Assembly (NCBI RefSeq): GCF_002288925.2
Contig: NW_022098069.1
Coordinates: 69,396,758 to 69,460,757, forward strand
Length of the DNA: 64,000 bases
Reading direction: 5' to 3'
Source of the DNA: Delphinapterus leucas
Taxonomy: Eukaryota; Chordata; Mammalia; Artiodactyla; Monodontidae
Part shown: piece after piece, positions 46,936 through 58,680 of the stretch
How the letters are laid out: the number at the start of each line of letters is the position of its first letter
Numbering within the stretch: position 1 is the first letter of the stretch
The notes under the pieces: model-generated
What the model was told of the DNA's origin: nothing
Seen by the model: the letters and a program-made list of their open reading frames with translations, nothing else
The model's database searches: none
Made by a program: the position numbers and the translations under genes

Positions 46936-47154
46936 GAGGGAGCGGAGGTGTGAGCTCTGGATGGGAGAGATCTGTCTTCCTGCAAGGCAGGGGGGAAAGG
47001 AGAAGAGAGGAATGGAGAGCCATGGTTTTGAAAGTTTAAATCAAAGTAAGAGACCGCTCATGCAAAATGGTTTCTGTTTCCTCAGTGAAGTGGTACCCAA
47101 GGGGGTTTTCTGAGTGGGAGAGATGGCAGGGCCTGAAGAAGCCATTGAGTGTCT

Positions 47155-47345
47155 TCTGTGATGGAGGTACTATGTAGGCACTTCACTTTCTTTTAATCTC
47201 CACAACAGCACTATAAAGTCTTTATTATACCTATTTTGCTGACAAGGAAATTGAGGCTTAAATAGTAATACACTTACTTATAAGCTCATATTAAACTCCA
47301 AGTCTCTTGATTGCAGAACCTGTATTTCCTTCCGTATACCCATTA
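47155..47345 (-). mobile_element. MIR SINE, reverse strand
   Basis: GTACTATGTAGGCACTTCACTTTC ... CAACAGCACTATAAAGTCTTTATTATACC ... GACAAGGAAATTGAGGCTTAAATAG ... CTTGATTGCAGAACCTGTA follows the reverse MIR order. Confidence 0.75.
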
Positions 47346-48000
47346 TTAGAGCAGTTTTAGGAAGTGTGAAAAGGATTTAAAAGATGAAGAAAAATACTGA
47401 GCAGCAGCAAGGGTCTTGTAAGGGTGAGTGAACTTGAACTTGCTTACCGTCGAGGCAGAGAAGTTCTGGGACTGAGAAAAACAGAGGAAACAAAAAGCTG
47501 TGGAAATCCAAACTTTGTACCTAGTGTGGTAGAGGAAGTTTAAGCAAGGAGGATGTGACCAAGGACAGGATTGAAGGGGCTGTTCATTAATCATTTCAGG
47601 TCATTAAATCTAGTCTCTTTAATAAGACCGGAAGCCTCCGAAATGTTTTCTCACTGTGCCTTGCAGAGTGTTAAGGGCTGATTCAATACTCAGTAGCTGT
47701 TCGTGGCCTGATCAACATAAAACACTGTGGAAACTGAGATTAAAATGGAGGTTGCACTAAATAAACCCAACATTGTTTTAGAGTTGTGTGCTTTGCCTAT
47801 TAAGATGAGATCAAGCCAAACAGTGATTTTAATAATAATAATAACAACAAAGCTCTTTGTGAAGGTAAAACTGGCTGAATAGACATGCCGGGATCAGGCC
47901 AACTGCGAGAAATCAAATTGCCAATCTTTGGTGAAAGAAGATTTTGGCTAATGTGTTCCCTCAGGTTGTGTTGCTCTAGGAAAGAAGATAATAATGAGGA
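47346..48000. other. Unrecognised sequence with short (AAT)n
   Basis: A short (AAT/AAC)n lies at 47829-47850. No gene recognised. Confidence 0.45.
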
Positions 48001-48003
48001 GTA

Positions 48004-48235
48004 GTTTTGAGCACTGATTTGTTCCGGGTAGTCTTCTAAGTACTTCACGTACACTAGTTCCTTTAATCCTCATGATGACTCTAGAGGTAAGTAGTATGAT
48101 TCTCATTGTACAGATAAAGGAAACTGAGGCCCCAAAAGTTAAGTGCCCAAGAATACACAGCAAATTAACAGCAAATTTAGAATTTAAACTTGATGGTTGG
48201 CTCCCACGTCCACATTCCTAACTACTCTGCCATTC
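48004..48235 (-). mobile_element. MIR SINE, nearly full length
   Basis: GAGCACTGATTTGTTCCGGGTAGTCTTCTAAGTACTTCACGTACACTAGTTCCTTTAATCCTCATGATGACTC ... GATAAAGGAAACTGAGGCC ... AACTACTCTGCC covers the reverse MIR from its 3' side to the tRNA-like head. Confidence 0.82.
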
Positions 48236-48670
48236 TCCAAATTCTGACATTTTCTATTTTATGGTACAAGCAGCTTCTTTGTGTTTGATGAGAAATGTGG
48301 GTAACCTTTGACAAATGTGAAGTGCATCCTTCCTTGGCGGTTGGATAAATTCCATTTTATACAGCACCTGTTCTGTCAATTGTGTTCAGAAGGAAATCCT
48401 CTGTCTTACTCATTCGTGTGACATTTGTATCTCCGTGATTCTTTGGCAAAAATGTGCAAAATCTAAAGAAAACTACTATGACAAAGGATGCCTTCATATG
48501 TTTCTCCATCAATAACAGCAAGGTTGAGTCTGTGAGTTGTCAGATTTCACCTTTCTCTCAGCTTTGACCAGTTTCCACTCATTTGGCTTTAGAAATGGTA
48601 TGCGAGAAGTCTTTAAAAAAGGAAGTTAATCTGATGACCACTGTAAAGTGATCCTTTAAAAATTAATTAA
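48236..48670. other. Unrecognised non-coding sequence
   Basis: No gene or repeat recognised. Confidence 0.45.
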
Positions 48671-48671
48671 T

Positions 48672-48970
48672 TAATGATTTCCCCAGCTTTACTGAGAGAT
48701 AAGTAGCATAACATTGTGTAAGTTTAAGGTGTTCAGCGTGATGAATTGATACATGTATATACTGCAAAATGATTCACAAATAAGACGAGTTAACACGTCC
48801 GTCTCCTCACATAAGTTCAGTTGTGTGTGTGGTGAGAATATGTAAGATTCACTCGCATAGCAACTTTCAAGTATGCCGTACAGTAGTGTTAACTATAGAC
48901 ACCATGCTGAATATTACTTCCCCAGAACTTACTTACCTTATGACTGGAAGCTTGTACCTTTTGACCAAAG
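48672..48970 (-). mobile_element. L1M 3' end, reverse strand
   Basis: CCAGCTTTACTGAGAGATAAGTAGCATAACATTGTGTAAGTTTAAGG ... CTTTCAAGTATGCCGTACAGTAGTGTTAACTATAG ... CAGAACTTACTTACCTTATGACTGGAAGCTTGTACC. Same segment as at 34402-34775. A younger L1 landed about 20 bp to its right. Confidence 0.82.
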
Positions 48971-48993
48971 AGTAATTCTTTATTAAAAGAATT

Positions 48994-50040
48994 GTGGCAA
49001 CTGACAAGGGATTAATCTCCAAAATATGCAAACAGCTCATGCAGCTCAATATATCAAAAAAACAAACAACCCAATCCAAAAATGGGCGGAAGACCTAAAT
49101 AGACATTTCCTCCAAAGAAGACATACAGATGGCCAAGAGGCACATGAAAAGATGCTCAACATCACTAATTATTAGAGAAATGCCAATCAAAACTACAATG
49201 AGGTATCACCTCACACAGGTCAGAATGGCCATCATCAAAAAAATCTACAAACAATAAATGCTGGAGAGGGTGTGGAGAAAAGGGAACCCTCTTACACTGT
49301 TGGTGGGAATGTTGATTGATACAGCCACTATGGAGAACAGTACAGAGTTTCCTTAAAAAACTAAAAATAGAACTACCATATGACCCAGCTATCCCACTAC
49401 TGGGCATATACCCTGAGAAAACCATAATTCAAGAAGAGTCATGTACCAAAATGTTCATTGCAGCTCTATTTACAATAGCCAGGACGTGGAAGTAAGCTAA
49501 ATGTCCATCTATAGAGGAGTGGATAAAGAAGATGTGGTACATATATATAATGGAGTATTACTCAGCCATAAGAAGGAACAAAACTGTACCATTTGCAGAG
49601 ATGTGGATGGACCTAGAGACTGTCATACAGAGTGAGGTAAGTCAGAAAGAGAAAAACAAATATCGTATATTAACACATATATGTGGAATCTAGAAAAACA
49701 GTACAGATGAACCTATCTGCAAAGCAGAAATAGAGACACAAACATAGAGAACAAATGTATGGGCACCAAGGGGGGAAAGGGGGTAGGTGGGATGAATTGG
49801 GAGATTGGGATTGACATATATACACTACTATGTATAAAATAGATAACTAATGAGAACCTACTGCGTAGCACAGGGAACTCTACTCAGTGCTCTGTGGTGA
49901 CCTAAATGGGAAGGAAATCCAAAAAATAGGGGATATATGCATACATATAGCTGATTCACTTTGCTATACAGCAGAAACTAACACAACGTTGTAAAGCAAC
50001 TATATTCCAATAAAAAATTTTTTAAAATCCTTAAAAAAAA
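48994..50040 (+). mobile_element. 5'-truncated L1 (ORF2 C-terminus plus 3' UTR)
   Basis: Target-site duplication AAAAGAATT at 48985-48993 and 50041-50049, with an A tail at the 3' end. The first half encodes the L1 ORF2 C-terminal region, from DKGLISKICKQLMQLN-like sequence to the cysteine motif [18 protein letters not shown] near 49258-49312. A stop follows in that frame. Small insertions near 49049, 49108 and 49230 shift the frame, so it is not functional. The 3' UTR from about 49640 is the cetartiodactyl type, ending in TATTCCAATAAAAA. About 1.05 kb of a 6-7 kb element remains. Confidence 0.92.
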
Positions 50041-50049
50041 AAAAGAATT

Positions 50050-51935
50050 TTGAAGTACGCCACGTTTATCTAGGATTTCAGTTTGGGAGGAATCATACAT
50101 TTGGATTATCTTTGTATGTCCAAGGGACAGATGACATGCTGGGTAGTTCTGAAGGAGAGCTTTTAGCTTATGTATATTTTCTTAGAGCAATAGGTAGAAA
50201 CCAAGGAAGGACTCTTTTGGCTTCTTCCAGTCCTAAATGTATTACTCAAAGTTGATGAAGAGAAATTTTTAGATTTAGTTTTGAACATTAATGTGAAGTG
50301 TGTATTTTGTCACTGTGGTCTGTTAAAGTTTACCTTTATAAACTGGATAGTAGGAGGCATAATATTAATAAAAATGTACGTTAAAGAATATTCTCTTAAA
50401 CTATTTAAAGCTATTGTTTAAATTCTTACCAAAGGCTCTTAAATATCTCATTCAGTGTTTGAAATTCAGCTCGAAATTAATTTAAGGAAACTGTGATTTG
50501 AGTCGCTCACACTACCTTCCAGAATGATTAATACATGCATGTAACAAACTTATTTCCGGTTGGAATTTGCTTGTTGAGTTTCCACAGTAGAACATTATGT
50601 CTGACATAAGTAAGGATTTGGTCGCAATTGTTATCTACTGAAGAATTTATAGAACACATAAAATTAAATTCTGTTGGCTAGATTGTTGCCCGAAAGAAAA
50701 GTATATTTTATCTTGAAGACCTTTTTTTTTTTTTTGAAGACCTTTTAAAATTTCTTTTTTTGTTTGATTTGTATTGCTAAGTTTATGCCCTTCTAAGAAG
50801 AATTGTGTAGGACAGATCCTCTTAACGATACAAACATACCTATGCCCACTGTGCCCACATGTGCAAATGTGTTTCTCTATTTCCAGCATGTCCATGTGCA
50901 CATGCAGAATTCTCTTATTCTACATTATTAACACATACATTTTTTGTTTCTATTTGCCTATGTACTTACAACCTTAAAGTATGATTCATAATTATCTACA
51001 TGCTCAAATTTTTTAATAAGCATTGTTAAGTTTAACATGTATTGAAATTTTTTCCCTAAAATTTCTGAAAACACAAAATGTTTGACAAGTAGTGCTAAGT
51101 AATCGATAAAGTAAACATTGAGCTGCCTGACAAGTAGGATTCCCCCACCCCAAGTTTCTTAATTTTATACTAGAATGATTTTAAACATATGTGGTTATAA
51201 GCTTATCAGATTTCCAAAAATGAGCCTTCTATGAAAATCACACTGGGCTCCCCAGCTGTGTTTTCTTTCATTATTTACAGACAAATCGAAAACAAATGTT
51301 CTTTAAGAAAAAGTACAATGAACTGAAACCATCTGTCAGGATGCACTTTTTCTCTAGAATTCATCTGTAATACAGACGTGTAGTGAACCAGAGCCTCAGT
51401 CTCGTGAAATCATACCATATTTAATGGTAGTTTTAGTGTCAATTCAGAGACAAAGTGTTAATGTCTGTTGCAACAAGACCTAAATGGCTCATTTAATTCA
51501 GTGAAGGTTATGATTAAAAAAGCCAGTGACATGGGGGCAAATGCAAATATTTTCATTTTGGATATCTTAATTTCAAATATATTTGAAAAAGGAGACAATT
51601 TTTGAAAACTCACTTGAAGTAATTTAATGAATATTATAGAAATAATTCTGGATGTTTCACTCCTACAGCTATCGTAGGCTACTGAATAGCCCACAGCCAT
51701 TGAATGCTTGATGATAAAACAAAATCACAGAAAAGGTAGTCAACAGAAAATCTCAGAAAATATATGCATAAAATGTTGGCTTGCTTACTTGTTCTAAACA
51801 TAAAGAGTTATTTTATGTAATAAAAACATTTTACTTCATTTAGAAAAAGCATATTAAATTAACAGGAGATTATTTTTATATTGAATATTTAGTCTATTAA
51901 GACCTATGTTTTTTGTTTTCTTTCTTTACTTAAAA
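50050..51935. other. AT-rich unique sequence
   Basis: Contains the poly-T tract flanked by direct repeats at 50714-50746, described as a finding. Otherwise nothing recognised. Confidence 0.45.
50714..50746 (-). mobile_element. Probable tail-only retroposition scar
   Basis: TGAAGACCTTTT occurs at 50714-50725 and again at 50735-50746, separated only by a T run. This is the layout of a reverse-strand SINE or L1 insertion (target-site duplication ending in TTTT, then poly-T) with no element body. Simple local duplication with slippage is the alternative. Confidence 0.5.
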
Positions 51936-51939
51936 AGTA

Positions 51940-52555
51940 TTATCCTTTCTGGACGTGATACCTTGAGAAGGACATAACATCACTTATATAAAATTCATGC
52001 CAGGAATGCATAATCTGAGTTTAATCATGAGGAAACATCAAACAACTCTAAATAAAGACCATTCTATTAAAAAGAAAAGAATAGATTCTTCAAAAATGTC
52101 GATGTCATAAAAGACAAAGAAAGGTTAAAGGAATTTTCAAAATCAAATGACACTAAAGGAACATGACAACTAAATACAACACCTAACCTTAGACTGGATT
52201 CAGTTCTGAAGGAAAAAAATGTTATAAAAGACATTTTGGGGGCAAGTGACAAATTTGGAATACAGCTGATAGATTAGCTAGAATATTGCATCAATGTTAA
52301 ATTTACTAAAGTTGGTAACTGGACAGTGGCTATGTAAGAGAATATCCTTATTCTTGGGAAACACATACTGAAGCGTCTAGGGTAAAGGTCCATGAGGTAT
52401 GTAATGTAGTCTCAAACGGTTGAGAATGATAAAGAAAATGGGGCAAAATGTTAATGATAGGAGAATCTGGGTAAAGGGCATATGCTGCTCTTTGTACTAT
52501 TGCAATTTCTTTGTAAGTCTAAATTTATTTCCAAATAAAAGTTAAAAATTACCTT
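51940..52555 (+). mobile_element. Old L1 3' UTR, sense strand
   Basis: CTTGAGAAGGACATAACATCACTT, AATCATGAGGAAACATCAAAC, TTCAAAAATGTCGATGTCATAAAAGACAAAGAAAGG and GGCTATGTAAGAGAATATCCTTATTCTTGG ... ATTTATTTCCAAATAAAAGTT follow the order of an old L1 (L1M) 3' UTR. Confidence 0.68.
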
Positions 52556-52559
52556 ACTT

Positions 52560-53390
52560 GGAAAAGAATTTCTGGGGAACATGAACTCTTTTTTAGATAA
52601 ATGCTGTTGTAGAAATACCATGCCTGCAACCACTAGGTGTTATCAAACATTGGTTGAATGAATCTATGACTGAAGGAAAAAATACAATTGGCATGGTTTG
52701 AATTAATATAGATTTTGGTTTTAAATTCCATGGTAACTGACATGAAAGAAAAAGCAGAGTGCATTGATACAGTCTTTCAGTGACCAAAGAGCTTATTGTA
52801 CTATACACCTCCTTTTGTTATGCTGTGAGTTTCAAAGGATCTCTCTTTGTCATTTCCCTCAGCTGGTCATCAAGTCCTGAAGGAGTCTAGTAGCCATCAA
52901 ATTTCTCTCCAGGAGATATGTATAGATCCTTTTTCATATGGCCACATCTTCTTCACAATTTTATCAAAAATTTGTTTGCCTATAACATATCTCATGAGTG
53001 CAAATTTTAAGTATTTTTAATTACATCGGATTTGCCACCTGAGAAACCCAAAGTCCTTCTGGAAAATGATGGTAGGGAGTGTTGTCCCCATTACAAGACA
53101 CAGGAAATAAAGGGCCACTCTACCTAGTTTCCTACTTTATTTTTGTTTCACCAATTGCTCCATGCTCAGCTATCTCCTCCCCATTTCTTTCCTATTTTTT
53201 CCTTGTTTGTGGTAAAAATCACTTTAAAGATTCAAACACATTAAAATATATATTTTATGCGTTCTATAAAATCAGTTTTAATTAATGATGAAAGGGCTGC
53301 AGAATGAGAAAATATTGTTGGCTTTGCCCATGTGATTCAATTTTTTTACATGATTGGATGGGCAGACGGCAAGACATAGTCTCTTCTAAA
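52560..53390. other. Unrecognised AT-rich sequence
   Basis: No gene or repeat recognised. Confidence 0.45.
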
Positions 53391-53394
53391 GCTT

Positions 53395-53550
53395 CCTACA
53401 CAAAATGTCTACAGATTAGCAGTGTCAGCATCAAATGGGGTCTTTTTAGAAATGCATAATCTCAGGCCCCAGCCCAGATGTATTCAATAGGAATCTGTAG
53501 TTTAGCAAGAGCCCCAGGTCTCCCATATTCAGGAACACTGATAAAACTTC
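53395..53550. mobile_element. MER5-like hAT-Charlie remnant
   Basis: GTCTTTTTAGAAATGCATAATCTCAGGCCCCAGCCCAGATGTATTCAATAGGAATCTGTAGTTTAGCAAGAGCCCCAGG matches the MER5A body ('AGAAATGCAGAATCTCAGGCCCC ... AATCAGAATCTGCATTTTAACAAGATCCCCAGG'). Confidence 0.75.
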
Positions 53551-53889
53551 AAAGATATTCATTTAAAAATGTTCCTGAAGAATCTAGAGGATCCAGTGAC
53601 CTGCATTGCTAACAGCTGTCTCATTACTGGGATCACTTTGAGAAGAATAAAAATAAAGACTCTTGTATCTCCTTCAGAGAACCTCTCTTTTTTTCTGATT
53701 GTTATCATTTTCTCCTTTCTAAGACTTCTCAGTCTTTTTAGTTCTTCTTTCTTTTCACATAAATTATTTTCGCTGCTCATCCTAATCTTGATGAATGTTT
53801 TTTTTTCCTAGACACAATTATCTTGAATGTTTTTTCATTACCTGCCCACATAAGCACTCAATGTTATTTCTTTTCCATTGTGGCCAGAA

Positions 53890-54620
53890 AACGTTTGCTG
53901 TAAGATTTAAACTTTTTGAAACTCATTGAATTATATTATGGCTCAGCATATGGTCTATCTTGGTGACCATTCTATGTGCTCTGGAAAACAAATGTGTTTT
54001 CAGCAGTTGTTGGGTGTAGTGTCAGTAAATGTTAATTAGGTTAATGTGATTGATTGTGCTATTTAGATAATCTATACCCATCATGGGTTTGCTTATACTC
54101 GTTCTATCAGGTATACTGAAAGAGGAGTATTAAAATCTCTGACTATGTGGATTGGTCTGTTTCTCCCTTTAAGCCTGTCAGTTTTTGCTTCATGAATTTT
54201 GGTGTTCTGTTATTAGGTACATACATATTTAGGATTGTTATGTCTTTTTGACAAACTTCTTTTATTATTATATAATATCCTACTTTATTTCCTATAATAC
54301 TCTTTTTCTTGAAGTTTACTGTGTCTGATATTAATATAGCCACTCTAGCTTTCTTACATTCACTATTTGTATGACTTTTTAATTACCTTTATGCCCGAGT
54401 TATCTATTTCTTTACATTTAATATGTATACAGTTGGATTTTGCATTTTTATCTGGTCTGACAATGTCTGCTTTTAAATTGGGGTGTCTAGTCCATATGCA
54501 CTTAATATGATTATTGACATGGTTGTAAAGACTCTGGATTCTGTTATCTTTCTGTAAAGTATGTTAATTCTTGTGTTTGCAGGCAGTTCAGTTTTGGCCA
54601 ATTACCTTGAACTTGTATCT
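53890..54620 (-). mobile_element. Old L1 ORF2 endonuclease region, reverse strand
   Basis: Read on the reverse strand, 54143-54343 gives sequence close to the L1 ORF2 endonuclease: AILISDTVNF, then DITILNMYVPNN, then KLTGLKGETD. Just 3' of it, about 54110-54145, a diverged version of the VGDFNTPL motif is visible with a stop nearby. Around 53950 a SRIDHILG-like stretch follows (here TKIDHMLS). Stops and shifts make it inactive. Confidence 0.75.
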
Positions 54621-54699
54621 TTGGAAAGTTTAAAGTATATCTGAAGCTCCTCTAATTGGTAAAACTTAATCTCTGTCTTCCCTACAGATCTTGCCTAGG

Positions 54700-55285
54700 C
54701 TAGATTTTAGGTTGGTTAAAGCAGGTTTACAGTAGGTTTTACGAAGACATGGACTTCCACTGTTTCAGATGAACTCCAAGGGTGTTAATGGGGTGTTAAT
54801 TAGATATCTCCATCCTGGCAGGGCTGGGGCTTTCACATCCCCCATCGGCTTTCAGTTTCTAGTATCTTTGTTTTGTTCTCAACTCTAGCAGCTGCTATCT
54901 GGTAAGCCTTGAGTGAGTGATCTCACTCACCCTGTGTCTACAACACAGCCCTCAAACACAGACTCATTGGAGACTCCCACACAGACTTCCAAGGTCCTCC
55001 TCCTGCACAGCTCCCTCCTGTCCAGTTGCCTTGCCCTGAAAATCCCAGCCATTCTAGCTGCCCTGAATCTCTGCTCTCTGCTTTCTCAGCTTAGCCAAAA
55101 TACCATGGTCTGCTTGGACTCCCTTTCTCTTCATTTTGGTGAGGAAATTTTGAATATTCCCTCTGGGATTACTGTCTTGTACTGCCTGTTAACCATTTCC
55201 TGGAAACATTTATTTTGTTCAATTTTATAATTATTTTGGAGAGAGGAAGAGCTATTTTGGTTCTAGTTACTCCATCATGGCTGAA
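54700..55285 (-). mobile_element. Probable L1 5' UTR/ORF1 side, reverse strand
   Basis: Reverse-strand text near 55180-55285 (GCCATGATGGAGTAACTAGAACC ... AAATTGAACAAAATAAATG ... CAGGCAGTACAAGACAGTAAT) resembles old L1 5' UTRs. It sits upstream of, and in the same orientation as, the ORF2 piece at 53890. If so, most of ORF1 has been deleted between them. Less certain than the ORF2 part. Confidence 0.4.
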
Positions 55286-55289
55286 AGCT

Positions 55290-55769
55290 CCTATAGTTTT
55301 TATATTGAGGAATAGAGAGAAAAACTCCCTACCCCGATGGTTATTTAAGGATGAGTGACCAAAAAATGGCAGAATTTTGTTCATTAAAGCTCATGTTTGA
55401 TGTCTAGAGTTTAATAATTATAAGATAATTGAAATAATAGCTTCCTGTTATTAAAATGTATATACTCCATTTAGGATTTGAACTTTTCAAAATTATTTTT
55501 TAAGCATGTTCTAATATAGGTAATGTTCTATCTAGGCTATTTTTACTGGTGCCCTCATGAATTGTTCTAGAAATATTATTTAATAAAGAAAAAACAATTA
55601 AATATTTTAAATTAAACATGAGAGTTTCTATAAAGGCTAAGGTCATTCTTTTGTGAATAAAGGTGTGCTGTAATTGAATGTATTGCATTATGCAATATAG
55701 ATTGCATAATGTTTGCAACTGGGCAAGATACAGGACTTCTGAGGCTAAAGTACCTAAAAACCTCTCATC
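55290..55769. other. Unrecognised AT-rich sequence
   Basis: A short inverted repeat, ATTGCATTATGCAATATAGATTGCATAATG, lies near 55682-55711. No gene seen. Confidence 0.45.
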
Positions 55770-55786
55770 AAATTATTCTTCCATTG

Positions 55787-55992
55787 GGCTTCCCTGGTGG
55801 CGCAGTGGTTGAGAGTCCGCCTACTGATGCAGGGGACACGGGTTCGTGCCCCGGTACGGGAAGATCCCACATGCCGCGGAGCGGCTGGGCCTGTGAACCA
55901 CGGCCGCTGAGCCTGCGCGTCTGGAGCCTGTGCTCCACAGCAGGAGAGGCCACGACAGTGAGAGGCCCGCATATCACAAAAAAAAAAAAAAA
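55787..55992 (+). mobile_element. CHR-type SINE, short cetacean form
   Basis: Complete copy with a pure A tail of about 15 residues. Target-site duplication AAATTATTCTTCCATTG/AAATTATTCTTCCACTG at 55770-55786 and 55993-56009 (one mismatch). Confidence 0.95.
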
Positions 55993-56299
55993 AATTATTC
56001 TTCCACTGTTTCAGGGAAGATTTTCAGCCTCACTGTGAAAATGGGTCTGTTTAAGAAGCCAGCTCCCCCTTCCTTCACTTCCAGGATTTTTACGTTTCTA
56101 AGGAGAACTGAAAAACCTGGTGTAGGTAACTGGCATGGACCTAGTATGAAGAGTTCTGAATCAATAAATTACTGCCTAACTTTGATTTCCGACGCTAAAT
56201 TTGAATTAAGACTATTGCTCAAGGGTCTCTGCAGAGACAAATAAGTAGAGGACTCTTTAGAAGGCTGGCTTTTATTTATAAAAGTTTTTCAGAATAAAG

Positions 56300-56760
56300 C
56301 TGGCTGTGAATGAACTTATTTAAAAACTCTCTAGCCTCGCTGGTAATCAAAGATATGCATATTAAAACAACAATGGGATACTATTTCCCTGCTAAACATA
56401 ACGACAAAGAGGTTTTACATGTTAGTCTTAGAGCAATTGAGGGTGAAGTGAAGTAGGTAGCTCTGTTTGGAGCGTAACTTGGTACACATTTTCTGGAGGG
56501 CAACAGACAAAAAAGAGTTTCAAAAATGTTTATGTTCAAGAATGTTCATCACACAGTTGTTTATAGTAAAGAAAAAACTGAAACAACCAAATGATGAGGG
56601 ACTATTAATATTTTCAGAGAATATTAAGTAACATGGGGAAATGCTTTTGATACAGTATTTGTGCTTAAAATAAGCAGGATCTAAAAATTGTTTATTTAGC
56701 ATTAGAATTTTGATAAAAATTCAAAGTAACATTTTAGGATATTATATCATATACAGCTAT
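56300..56760 (+). mobile_element. Old L1/HAL1-type fragment, sense strand
   Basis: TCGCTGGTAATCAAAGATATGCATATTAAAACAACAATGGG ... GGGAAATGCTTTTGATACAGTATTTGTGCTTAAAATAAGCAGGATCTAAAA is diverged L1-lineage ORF2 to 3' UTR text. Confidence 0.6.
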
Positions 56761-56780
56761 CCATTACCATGTGCAATGCA

Positions 56781-56812
56781 GATCTATATATATCTATATC
56801 TTTAGATAGATA
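56781..56812. repeat. Short (ATATCT)n-like tract
   Basis: GATCTATATATATCTATATC followed by TTTAGATAGATATT. Confidence 0.7.
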
Positions 56813-56814
56813 TT

Positions 56815-57465
56815 TTTAAACCACAGGGTTTAAAAAGGATTTATTTGTTTTTTAGCAGGGAATACTCCAAAATATTCAGCACAAATAATAATCCATTCGA
56901 AGGTCTCTAGGGATGGAAATTCTGTAACTGTTTGTAGTGGTTTTTATCTCCGATGGTGAAGAAGGTTTTTTTCTTAAGTTTAACTGAAATCTCTCTGATT
57001 TAATTCAAATTCACATCCTCTTGCTCTGTCTGGTCTTCAAAACTGTAAGAACATTTTTTGATATTTTTCCTTCTTAAAGGAAAATGTAGAAACACAAATA
57101 AAACCACATTAGACATCTCTTTTTATCAGATTAAATATCTTTATTATAATATTTTCCTCATTATTTAGCATTTACCATTTTGTAAATGTCTTTTTCTCCC
57201 TTGAATCTGCTTTGATCCTGTACATTCACTGGTAGCCCGTACCTTAAGAAGGATTAGGAACCTGCAGTAAAAAGGAATTCATATATTTGTCGTGAACCCC
57301 TGTCCCCTCTACTCCTTCACATTCATTTCCTGCCTTGGCTGGGACATTGAAGACTTTAAGGGAATCGCAGGAATAGTTGCAGTAATAACAATTTGGTTTC
57401 TTTTAAATTTCTTGTTTATCTTGGATAATTTAACTGTCTGAGGGTGCAAGGGATGGATTTATAGT
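56815..57465. other. Unrecognised AT-rich sequence
   Basis: No gene or repeat recognised. Confidence 0.45.
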
Positions 57466-57469
57466 TGCT

Positions 57470-57690
57470 GGAAACATGCCACATGGCAGCACGGTGCAAG
57501 GTGCTTTACATGTGTCGCCTCCAGCAGTTCTACAGCACCCCTGCCGAGTAGTGATCCTTGTTCCTATATTAGGAAAAGGACATTGAGGCCCACACAGCTT
57601 AGGTAATTCGCCAGTCAAAGAGCAAGTCTGCATCAGGCTGGATTTGATCTCAGTTCTCTCCAGGTTCGTGCTACTGCATAGTGCAGTTTT
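57470..57690 (-). mobile_element. MIR SINE, reverse strand
   Basis: GGTGCAAGGTGCTTTACATGTGTCGCC ... TATTAGGAAAAGGACATTGAGGCCCACACAGCTTAGGTAATTCGCCAGTCAAAG ... TGGATTTGATCTCAG ... GTGCTACTGCATAGTGC follows the reverse MIR order. Confidence 0.68.
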
Positions 57691-57699
57691 GTTTTGTGA

Positions 57700-58675
57700 T
57701 TTTAGAGAATAAACGCTCAGTTGGCTCTTTCTTAACCTTAGCCTTTTTAGTATATAATTAAAGCTTTCCATTAGACAGAACTTACTTTTTGTTGACTTGG
57801 TTTACAGTGAGTTAAAACTCCTAAAACAATGATAGTTGCCACTTTACTTATTTTGCCATATGTCTCTCCTGGTGGTTACATATTACCTAGTTACCTGCAG
57901 CCGCCCTCCATGGCAAATGGCAAACTACGGACCAAGGATCTGAAATATAACTTCTAGAACAGCCTGGCTGTGGATCCATCAGGATGGTCTTGGTGAAGTT
58001 CAAGGTCAGGGAGGTCACAGATACCAGAGGTACAGAATTCTGCAAATTGTTCAGAAGGGGGACATAGTGGTGAGGATGGCAGTGAATGATGAGGTCCCTC
58101 CCAGGCCACAGCACCTCTTCCTTCCCTATCTTTAATCCCCTTTACTGAGGATGACACCAAAGCTGCAGAAAAAGTACTTTCAAAATTATTTTATAAAACT
58201 TGTTATTATGAAAGAATTAGGCATGCAGAAAAGCATAGATAGTGATACAATATTTGTTGGCATTCTAGCATTCTGCTTAAGAAATAGAGCATTGCAAATA
58301 CAATTGAAACCCTTTCTGTACCCATGCCAATCCTGTCCCCATCTCCCCTCTTTCCCCAGGGGTAATATGTGTTTGAGATTTACGTATGTTAATAATTATA
58401 GCTTTAATTCATTCACTTTCACTGATGTGTAGTTTTCCACTCTATGAATATACTGTAATTTATTTACATTTAGGAGACAGCGGTAAGGTTGGTGGGGGAA
58501 TATGTGATTAGATGTGAGTGATTTTCTAGTTTTATTTTTGTGTTGGGAGATGGGTTAAACAGATGTTTATTACATTATTAAAAATAAGTAAATGAATATA
58601 AGCTGAACAGTCATCATGGACCAAGGATCATGATTAATCCAATTACGATACACCAGATTATGAAAAAAAAAAAAG
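57700..58675. other. Unrecognised sequence with open minus-strand frames
   Basis: At 57887-58160 the minus strand is open in two frames and less AT-rich than its flanks. The translations suggest no family to me. The part at 58180-58460 has an old-repeat feel (AAGCATAGATAGTGATAC ... TCACTGATGTGTAGTTTTCC) that I cannot name. Confidence 0.35.
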
Positions 58676-58680
58676 ACAAC

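Noticed and set aside
48994..49900. Possible functional L1 ORF2
   Set aside because: Only the C-terminal part exists, with frameshifting insertions and stops. The endonuclease and reverse-transcriptase domains are absent.
57887..58160. Open minus-strand stretch with an acceptor-like CAATTTGCAG
   Set aside because: No recognisable protein, no matching donor, and flanking old repeats. Not enough to call an exon.
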